Positions 7,526 through 12,822 of a stretch of DNA of 21,246 bases are shown one piece after another. The DNA is from CAZGSV01 sp964528605 (GTDB lineage: Bacteria > Armatimonadota > Zipacnadia > CAZGSV01), in the NCBI GenBank assembly GCA_964528605.1, contig CAZGSV010000057.1, forward strand, positions 1 through 21,246. The letters are read 5' to 3'. Made by a program: the position numbers and the translations under genes. Every line of letters begins with the position of its first letter. Within the stretch, counting starts at the first letter, position 1. The notes under the pieces were generated by a model. The model made no database searches. It worked only from the letters and a program-made list of their open reading frames with translations, and was not told where the DNA came from.

Positions 7526-8587
7526 CTACCCGCCTTTCAGCGGCAGCGAGACGGCTTCGCCTCTCCGCGCGGATTCATATACCGCCAGCACAACCTCCAC
7601 CGCCTTGCGCGCCTGGTGCCCGTCGAGCGCTGGCGTCCCGCCCTCGCGAATCGCCCGCAGAACGTCGCCTATCTGCTCCACATGCGCCCGCACGCCCTCG
7701 TCGAGGCCCGCGAGCGGATCGGCAGTCGCCCCCACCGGCGCGGCGCCCTCGGCGAGGCCCTCGGAGGGCGCCGGATGGTCGGCAACGTCCCAGCGCTTGA
7801 TGACGTCGCCCTCGACCAGAATGTTACCCCTCTCGCCGTGTATCTCCACCGTCGTCGGCAGACCCTCGTAGATGGACGTGGACGCCAACAGCACTCCCAG
7901 CCCTCCATGCTTGAAGCGCACCGTGGCGCTGGCCACGTCCTCAACCTCGATTTCGTGCGTCAGCGTGGCGATATGCGCCGCCACCGACTCGACCTCGCCG
8001 CCTATCCACTGCAGCAGGTCCGCGTAGTGCACCGCCTGGTTCATCGTTGCCCCGCCGCCGTCCCACCGCCAGGTCCCACGCCAATCCGCGCTGTCGTAGT
8101 ACTCCTGCGAGCGGAACCACCTGAGCGTCACGATGACGAGCACCAGCCTTCCCAGCCAGCCCTCCAGCACCGCGCGCCGCGCCTGCTGGTACGCCGGGTA
8201 GGAGCGGAACTGGTGCGTGGCGCCCAGCACCACGCCCTCCCGGCCGCACGTCTCTATCAGCGCGTCAATCGCGTCGAGCGAGACGTCCATCGGTTTGGTG
8301 ACGATGACGTGCTTGCCCGCGCGCGCCGCCTGCATCCCGAGTTCCGCGTGGTTGCCGCTCCAGGTCAGCACCTCGACAACCTGAACGTCCTGCCGTGCCA
8401 GCAGGCGCGAGTAGTCGGTCGTCCACTCGCAGCCGTACTTCTCCGCTGCGGCACGAGCCTTGGCCTCCTCCAGGTCGCACACCATGAGCAGCCGCGCCCG
8501 CGGAATCCGCTGAAGCGCCTGGGCGTGCGTGGGGAAGATGTTCCCGCAGCCGACTATTCCGAACCCGAATTCCGCGCTGGGGGCCAT
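7526..8587 (-). CDS. Gfo/Idh/MocA family NAD(P)-dependent oxidoreductase
   Basis: A 353-residue cytoplasmic dehydrogenase of the sugar/inositol dehydrogenase superfamily. The N-terminal Rossmann fold has GFGIVGCGNIF (8-18), with Asp38 ending strand 2. The family's EKP motif appears as TKP (97-99), with the key Lys98 kept but the preceding Glu replaced by Thr. The substrate-domain motif is MNQAVHYAD (182-190), with His187 and Asp190 as catalytic candidates. WRGTWRWDGGGA (169-180) is typical of the plant- and polysaccharide-degrader branch. The ATG has no Shine-Dalgarno sequence, and the promoter at 8594-8622 would start transcription on the ATG itself. Likely substrate is a sugar or cyclitol; its identity is not readable. 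Confidence 0.88.
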   Translation of the reverse strand: MAPSAEFGFGIVGCGNIFPTHAQALQRIPRARLLMVCDLEEAKARAAAEKYGCEWTTDYSRLLARQDVQVVEVLTWSGNHAELGMQAARAGKHVIVTKPMDVSLDAIDALIETCGREGVVLGATHQFRSYPAYQQARRAVLEGWLGRLVLVIVTLRWFRSQEYYDSADWRGTWRWDGGGATMNQAVHYADLLQWIGGEVESVAAHIATLTHEIEVEDVASATVRFKHGGLGVLLASTSIYEGLPTTVEIHGERGNILVEGDVIKRWDVADHPAPSEGLAEGAAPVGATADPLAGLDEGVRAHVEQIGDVLRAIREGGTPALDGHQARKAVEVVLAVYESARRGEAVSLPLKGG

Positions 8588-8593
8588 GCGGCC

Positions 8594-8622
8594 ATGTTAG
8601 GTTCCCGCCTGTCCCGCGTCAA
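8594..8622 (-). promoter_or_regulatory. Promoter giving a leaderless transcript
   Basis: On the minus strand, TTGACG (8622-8617), 17-base spacer, TAACAT (8599-8594). The -10 box ends 6 bases before the A of ATG 8587, so the expected transcription start coincides with the start codon. This agrees with the absence of a Shine-Dalgarno sequence. Confidence 0.6.
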
Positions 8623-8648
8623 CGGCGAGCCGCCGTGCCGTCGGGGCT

Positions 8649-8744
8649 CCGTGCCCTGTAGGAGCGGCATTCCTGCCGCGACACCGCGGCGGCAGCCGTC
8701 AAGGGTCCGGGCACGGCGCGCCGTGCCCACGCGCTCCGGGACCC
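8649..8744. repeat. Nested inverted repeats with 20-bp perfect palindrome
   Basis: GGGCACGGCGCGCCGTGCCC at 8709-8728 is a perfect 20-bp palindrome, flanked by GGGTCC (8703-8708) and GGACCC (8739-8744), which extend the stem. CCGTGCCC at 8649-8656 is identical to the palindrome's right arm and can pair with its left arm (8709-8716), enclosing the REP-like hairpin. It sits between the end of the MNT gene and the start of the oxidoreductase gene and may act as a terminator for the former. Confidence 0.55.
8657..8683 (+). repeat. REP-like hairpin, second copy
   Basis: Layout: TGT, AGGA, stem GCGGCA (8664-8669), loop TTCC, stem TGCCGC (8674-8679), G, ACA (8681-8683). It has the same head (TGTAG-purine-A), closing TGT/ACA pair, 6-bp stem and GACA tail as the hairpin at the RAYT stop. 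A further GCGGCA at 8689-8694 can pair alternatively with the right arm. Confidence 0.6.
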
Positions 8745-8754
8745 AGACGCCTCC

Positions 8755-9126
8755 TCAAGGCGTGTGCGCTGGCTCGTCCTGCGGTACCACCCACCGCCCG
8801 TCCTTCATCAGGTACGTGCCGCTCCGAAGCAGATGCCCCGCGAAGTTGCTCGGCCGCGCGCTGGCTAGCGCAGTGGGGCCTAACGGATGTAGTTCCACCA
8901 ACTCGGAGCACGCCTTCTGCACCTCTACGCTCAACTCCACCCGTTCGGACAACGTCTGGCCCTCGAAGTCTGGAGACACCACTGCCAGGTCAATGTCGCT
9001 CCAGGTGCCTGCCTTCCCCTGTGCCCACGATCCAAACAGGATGATGTCCTGCACGGCGTAGCGCCGCTGCAAGTACTCAGCCACCTTCCGTGCAACGGCC
9101 ACTACGTCATTCTGGTCTTGAGCCAA
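8755..9126 (-). CDS. MNT-type nucleotidyltransferase (antitoxin-like)
   Basis: A 123-residue minimal nucleotidyltransferase. The signature is FGSWAQGKAGTWSDIDLAVVS, with Gly32-Ser33 and the metal-binding Asp44 and Asp46. In MNT/HEPN modules this partner modifies (AMP-ylates) the HEPN protein and acts as antitoxin. The reading frame is complete and all motifs are kept. It overlaps the end of the HEPN gene by about 25 bases, as is usual for these pairs, but here that HEPN gene is broken, leaving the nucleotidyltransferase without an intact local partner. The C-terminal 35 residues (from about 88) are less typical and end in a Pro-rich tail. There is no separate promoter; it would be expressed from the HEPN promoter. 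Confidence 0.85.
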   Translation of the reverse strand: MAQDQNDVVAVARKVAEYLQRRYAVQDIILFGSWAQGKAGTWSDIDLAVVSPDFEGQTLSERVELSVEVQKACSELVELHPLGPTALASARPSNFAGHLLRSGTYLMKDGRWVVPQDEPAHTP

Positions 9127-9486
9127 TCCAGCAGCCTCCGGGTCGCGGCAAGGTATTCCTTAGCCTTCTCCCCGTCTTCCCAGTCCAAGCCTGCCACGTC
9201 TGGATATCTCGTCTCAATGTAGTAGCGGGACAGCGTCCTCAGCAGATCGCGCTCCTCCTCGGACAGGTCCAACCCGGCCACCGCCGCGAGCCGACCAAGA
9301 TGCATGAATGCGAGGCGGCAATTGGGCGCTCCGCTGCACTATGAGCGCTTTCAGCATCTTCTCCACCGCCTGCTGGCAGCAGAACACGACGTAGAGGTGC
9401 CGCCCTTCTCTCAGCATCGCGGCGGCCGTATCCGCGTCCTACTGCGCGGAACGCACCCACTCGCTAACGTCAGGATTGCCGGTCAT
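9102..9486 (-). pseudogene. HEPN-domain protein, disrupted by stop and frameshift
   Basis: From ATG 9486, codon 16 is an in-frame TAG (9441-9439). Beyond it the frame continues as a good HEPN helix, DADTAAAMLREGRHLYVVFC then QQAVEKMLKALI. At about 9300-9309 the frame shifts: a 4-base excess (ATGCATG on the plus strand) breaks PPRIH away from LGRLAAVAGLDLSEEERDLL. Removing GCAT from the coding strand restores a continuous HEPN protein ending YYIETRYPD...LDWLKTRM. The span of 385 bases is one more than a multiple of three, as expected. Restored, it would be about 127 residues, normal for the family. No RX4-6H RNase motif is visible even in the restored protein. It forms a degraded operon with the overlapping MNT gene. 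Two sequencing errors in one gene are possible but less likely. Confidence 0.85.
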
Positions 9487-9507
9487 GCGGTGTCGCCTGT
9501 GTGTCCG

Positions 9508-9516
9508 ATTCTACCA
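9508..9516 (-). promoter_or_regulatory. Extended -10 promoter of the HEPN-MNT pair
   Basis: On the minus strand, TGG-TAGAAT (9516-9508) is an extended -10 element about 22 bases before the HEPN ATG. There is no good -35 box; the expected position overlaps the palindrome at 9526-9537. Confidence 0.45.
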
Positions 9517-9525
9517 AAAGAATGC

Positions 9526-9537
9526 TCAATGCATTGA
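9526..9537. promoter_or_regulatory. 12-bp palindrome, possible operator
   Basis: TCAATGCATTGA is a perfect 12-bp palindrome in the -35 region of the HEPN-MNT promoter. Its left part with one more base, CTCAATGC (9525-9532), recurs at 9590-9597, at the end of ychF. The position suits repression of the module. Confidence 0.45.
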
Positions 9538-9590
9538 CCGGGGCAGCCGCGCCCGTCGGCAGAGGCCCCCTCTTGAGTCCGCTCGTTTAC

Positions 9591-10676
9591 TCAATGCGTG
9601 AACCGTATCAGCAGCACGTCGCCGTCCTGCACAACATAGTCGCGCCCCTCAGTGCGCACCCGGCCCTGGTCCTTGGCCTGCTGATACGAGCCGGCGCGCT
9701 CGAGTTCCTCGTAGGAGATGACCTCGGCCTTGACGAATCCCTGCTGCATATCGCTGTGGATTTTGCCCGCGGCGTCAAAGGCCGTCTTGCCGCGCCCCAG
9801 GGTCCAAGCCCGCGCCTCCTTGCCCACGGCGGTGAAGAAGGTGATCAGATCGAGCAGCGCGTAGCAGCGCGCGATGATCTCGTCCAGCGCACTGCGCGAG
9901 AGCCCCAACTCCTGCCGCATCTCCTGCGCGTCCTCGGGCGACAGTTCCTGGAGTTCAATCTCGGCGAGCGCCGGAATCTCAACGAAGGGAAGGCTACGCT
10001 CCGACAGGTACGCCTCCGCCGGCTCCAGACAGCGCACGCAGTCGGCCCGCTCGTCGCTCACGTTGAGCACGTAGAGCACCGGCTTGGTGCTGAGCAAGAA
10101 CATTTGCTCCAGCAGTTCCTCAACCGCCGGCGTCGTCTTCTCCACCGGGCGTTCGCCCCGCTGCAAGCGATCAATCATCTCCTCCAGCGCCGCCACCTGC
10201 TGCAGCACTTTCGCGTCGCCGGTCTTGGAGGCGCGGCGCGCCTTCTCCAGCCGCTTGCCCACCACGCCAATATCGGCCAGGGCCAACTCGATGTTGGCCA
10301 CCTCGATATCGCGCGCGCCGTCGGGAGAGCCGGAGACGTGGACCACGTTCTCCGAAGGGAAGCACCGCACCAGGTGCAGCAGCGCATCCACCTCGCGAAT
10401 CTGCCCCAGGAACTGGTTGCCCAAGCCCTCCCCGTGGCTTGCGCCCTTGACCAGGCCCGCCACGTCCACGAACTCGATAGTGGTCGGGTGAGCCTCCTGC
10501 TGGCCGAACATCTCGGCCACGCGCGCCAGCCGCTCCTCGGGCACGAGCACCGTTTTGCGATTCGGCTCCACGGTGCAAAAGGGGTAGTTGGACACGGGCG
10601 CGGTCGCCTGGGCGAGGGCGTTGAAGAGGGTGGACTTACCGACATTAGGAAGGCCGATGATTCCGACCGAGAACAT
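9591..10676 (-). CDS. ychF: Ribosome-binding ATPase YchF
   Basis: A 361-residue Obg-family P-loop protein, close to the E. coli YchF length. YchF/OLA1 proteins bind ribosomes and hydrolyse ATP in preference to GTP. The P-loop is GLPNVGKST (8-16), the G3 region is DVAGL (71-75), a helical insertion spans about 125-190, and the C-terminal TGS domain covers about 278-361. The G4 motif reads NVSD (205-208) followed by Glu, where the family usually has NxxE. The start is ATG 10676, supported by GGGAGGAG about 8 bases upstream; an in-frame ATG 36 codons earlier would add an Arg/Gly-rich stretch not seen in the family. A TAGAAT -10-like box (10704-10699) lies upstream without a good -35. It is divergent from bioY. 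Confidence 0.96.
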   Translation of the reverse strand: MFSVGIIGLPNVGKSTLFNALAQATAPVSNYPFCTVEPNRKTVLVPEERLARVAEMFGQQEAHPTTIEFVDVAGLVKGASHGEGLGNQFLGQIREVDALLHLVRCFPSENVVHVSGSPDGARDIEVANIELALADIGVVGKRLEKARRASKTGDAKVLQQVAALEEMIDRLQRGERPVEKTTPAVEELLEQMFLLSTKPVLYVLNVSDERADCVRCLEPAEAYLSERSLPFVEIPALAEIELQELSPEDAQEMRQELGLSRSALDEIIARCYALLDLITFFTAVGKEARAWTLGRGKTAFDAAGKIHSDMQQGFVKAEVISYEELERAGSYQQAKDQGRVRTEGRDYVVQDGDVLLIRFTH

Positions 10677-10748
10677 TGGGCTTCTCCTCCCTACGCACAT
10701 TCTACCGCCAAACCGCGCACGCGCGCCAGCCAAAGCAACCGCGCCGCG

Positions 10749-10777
10749 TTGACCGCAGGGCCCGCCCGCGCTAGAAT
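10749..10777 (+). promoter_or_regulatory. Promoter of bioY
   Basis: TTGACC (10749-10754), 17-base spacer, TAGAAT (10772-10777). Both hexamers and the spacing are identical to the tRNA-Ala promoter. Expected transcription start is about 10784, giving a leader of about 20 bases. Confidence 0.75.
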
Positions 10778-10804
10778 GGGCCAATTCCGGTAAGGGGAAT
10801 CGAG

Positions 10805-11434
10805 TTGCCCGTGCGTCGTCCTCAGGAGATTGCCGAAGCCGCAGCGTTGGAGTTGACCAGCACCCAGGGCGCGTGGCTGCGCCAGCTGGGGGCGGTGGCG
10901 CTTGGCGTGGGCATGCTGGCGGCGAGCGCCCGGGTCGCCATTCGCGTGCCCATCAGCCCGGTGCCGGTGACCATGCAGACGCTGGCGGTGCTCCTTATGG
11001 GAGGCCTTTACGGCAGCCGCTTGGGGGCGGGCACGGTGGTAACCTACCTGCTCTGCGGCCTGGCTGGGCTGCCGGTCTTCGCCAGTGGCGTGGGCGGGCC
11101 GGTGGTGCTGTTGGGGCCGACGGCAGGCTACCTGGTGGGCTTCGTGCTCGCGGCGTACCTGGCGGGCCGGTTTCAGGAGATCGGGCGCGGCAGATTGGCG
11201 TGGGTGTGCGCCGGGATGCTGGCAGCCGCGTACGTGATCCTTCTCTGCGGCGCGGCGTGGCTCATCGTCTTCCTGGGCGGGGACGCCAAGAAGGCGCTGG
11301 TCGGTGGTGTCCTGCCCTTCTTGGCGGGAGACACGGTCAAGGCCGCGCTCGCCGCGGCGTCGTGCAGCGCGCTCTACCGGCCGGCGCGGCGGGTCTTGCA
11401 CCCGCACCACCATAACCACGACGCTGACGCTTAG
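10805..11434 (+). CDS. bioY: Biotin transporter BioY (ECF S-component)
   Basis: A 209-residue integral membrane protein with about six hydrophobic segments from 26 to 190. BioY is the substrate-binding S-component of the energy-coupling-factor biotin transporter. The typical block RVPISPVPVTMQTLAVLLMG (47-66) lies between the first two helices, followed by GSRLGAGTVVTYLLCGLAGLP and GPVVLLGPTAGYLVGF. TTG is the only sensible start and has AAGGGGA 7 bases upstream. The C-terminus is an unusual His-rich tail, HPHHHNHDADA. BioM/BioN or EcfAT genes are absent here, so the ATPase and T-component must be encoded elsewhere or BioY acts alone. It is the first gene of the bioY-hisS-aspS strand run. Confidence 0.93.
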   Translation: MPVRRPQEIAEAAALELTSTQGAWLRQLGAVALGVGMLAASARVAIRVPISPVPVTMQTLAVLLMGGLYGSRLGAGTVVTYLLCGLAGLPVFASGVGGPVVLLGPTAGYLVGFVLAAYLAGRFQEIGRGRLAWVCAGMLAAAYVILLCGAAWLIVFLGGDAKKALVGGVLPFLAGDTVKAALAAASCSALYRPARRVLHPHHHNHDADA

Positions 11435-11490
11435 CCCCGCCACGGGCGGGACCTGGCCGGTTCAGGCCACCGGAAACCGCAGGCGGGGCT
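11433..11490 (+). promoter_or_regulatory. Alternative stem-loop region between bioY and hisS
   Basis: AGCCCCGCC (11433-11441, beginning in the bioY stop) can pair in two exclusive ways. The first is a tight hairpin of CCCGCC (11436-11441) with GGCGGG (11445-11450). The second is a 9-bp perfect stem with GGCGGGGCT (11482-11490), enclosing a small TGGCC/GGCCA hairpin (11454-11458/11465-11469). A pyrimidine run, TTCTCCCTTCT, follows the last arm. It may be a bioY terminator or an attenuator before hisS. Confidence 0.5.
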
Positions 11491-11541
11491 TCTCCCTTCT
11501 GAAGGCTCCTGTGTCTTTGATACTGTGAAAGAGGTCTGACA

Positions 11542-12822
11542 ATGCGTTACAGCGCACCCAGAGGAACGAAAGATGTGTTTCCCCCCGAGAGCGGAACCTT
11601 GCAGCGGATAGAGGAAGCGTTCCGCCGCACCTGCTCGCTCTACGGGTATGGAGAGGTTCGCACTCCCACCTTCGAGGCGGCGGAGTTGTTCCTGCGCACC
11701 ACCGGCGAGACGACGGACATCGTGACCAAGGAGATGTACTTGTTCCGCGACCGCGGCGGCCGGGAAATGGCGCTGCGACCCGAGGTGACGCCGGGCGTGG
11801 TGCGCGCCTGGCTGCAAGTCGGCGGGGGGGGCGGCGGCGTTGCCCGCCTTTTCTACATCGGTTCCATCTTCCGCTACGAGCGCCCCCAGGCCGGCCGCTA
11901 CCGCGAGGCGCATCAGGTGGGCGTGGAGGCGCTCGGCTCCGATTCCCCTCTTCTCGACGTCGAGGTGATTGACCTCTGTGGAAGGTTCCTGAGCGCATTG
12001 GGCCTGCAGGACCTCAGCCTAGAGATCAACTCCATGGGCTGCCCCAAGTGCCGGCCCCTCTACCGCGAGGCGATGGTGCAGGCGCTCGGCGCTCGGCGCG
12101 ACCAGTTGTGCGAGTTGTGCCAGCGGCGTTTGGAGCAGAACCCGCTGCGCATACTCGACTGCAAGACCCCGGAGTGTAAGCAACTGAGCGCGCGGGTGCC
12201 GCCGATAACGGAATACCTGTGCGAGGAGTGCGGCTCCCGCTTCCAGCAGGTGCAAGAGGGGCTTAGTGCGCTCGGCTACCGCTTCGCCGTGCAGCCCCGC
12301 ATGGTCCGCGGCCTCGACTACTACACCCGCACCGTCTTTGAGATAAGCAGCACGCGCCTAGGCGCGCAGGCCCAAGTGTGCGGGGGGGGACGCTACGACG
12401 ATCTGGTGGAGGAGTTGGGCGGCCCGCCGACCCCAGCCGCCGGTTTCGCCTGCGGGCTCGAGCGCATCGCCCTCCTGCTCGGCGACGCCGGGGGGGAACA
12501 GCGAACGCAGCCCGTCTTTGTCGCCTACACCGGCGAATCGCTGCAAGCAGCCGCCTTCGCCTTCGCGGCTCGCTTGCGCGAGGCCGGCGTCGCCGCGGAG
12601 ATGGACTATGACGCCTCTTCCCTGCGCGCGCAGATGCGTTCCGCCAACCGAGCGGGAGCCGCCTGGGCGGCCCTCTTCGGCGAAGACGAACAGGCGGCCG
12701 GCGCCGTCACCCTGAGGGACATGTCGAGCGGCGAGCAAGAGATGCTGCCTTTGGAAGAGGCGGTGCGCCGCCTGGCTGAGAGAGTGACGACCCAGGCGAG
12801 CAAGACCGGAGGAGAACAATGA
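11542..12822 (+). CDS. hisS: Histidyl-tRNA synthetase
   Basis: A 426-residue class II synthetase that charges tRNA-His. Motif 1 lies near 38-50. Motif 2 is FRYERPQAGRYREAHQ (110-125). The HisA box is RGLDYYTRTVFE (256-267), GGGRYD follows (281-286), and motif 3 is AAGFACGLERI (299-309). The C-terminal anticodon-binding domain starts about 322. The insertion domain between motif 2 and the HisA box has four Cys pairs (Cys167/170, 190/193, 207/212, 227/230), which suggests bound zinc. The ATG has AGAGG about 8 bases upstream. Its stop overlaps the aspS start (ATGA at 12819-12822), so the two are translationally coupled, a common synthetase pairing in bacteria. Confidence 0.97.
   Translation: MRYSAPRGTKDVFPPESGTLQRIEEAFRRTCSLYGYGEVRTPTFEAAELFLRTTGETTDIVTKEMYLFRDRGGREMALRPEVTPGVVRAWLQVGGGGGGVARLFYIGSIFRYERPQAGRYREAHQVGVEALGSDSPLLDVEVIDLCGRFLSALGLQDLSLEINSMGCPKCRPLYREAMVQALGARRDQLCELCQRRLEQNPLRILDCKTPECKQLSARVPPITEYLCEECGSRFQQVQEGLSALGYRFAVQPRMVRGLDYYTRTVFEISSTRLGAQAQVCGGGRYDDLVEELGGPPTPAAGFACGLERIALLLGDAGGEQRTQPVFVAYTGESLQAAAFAFAARLREAGVAAEMDYDASSLRAQMRSANRAGAAWAALFGEDEQAAGAVTLRDMSSGEQEMLPLEEAVRRLAERVTTQASKTGGEQ

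Noticed and set aside
7454..9061. 535-codon open frame on the plus strand
   Set aside because: It runs antisense through the oxidoreductase, its promoter and the MNT gene; composition is typical of a GC-rich shadow frame.
9561..9573. AGAGG-CCC-CCTCT hairpin as ychF terminator
   Set aside because: Only a 5-bp stem with a 3-base loop and no T-tract; too weak to call.
9501..10793. 430-codon open frame on the plus strand
   Set aside because: It is antisense to ychF, His/Arg/Leu-rich with no motifs; ychF on the other strand is certain.
11435..11541. T-box riboswitch before hisS
   Set aside because: The conserved T-box sequence (AGGGTGGNACCGCG) and specifier loop layout are absent; only GC stems were found.
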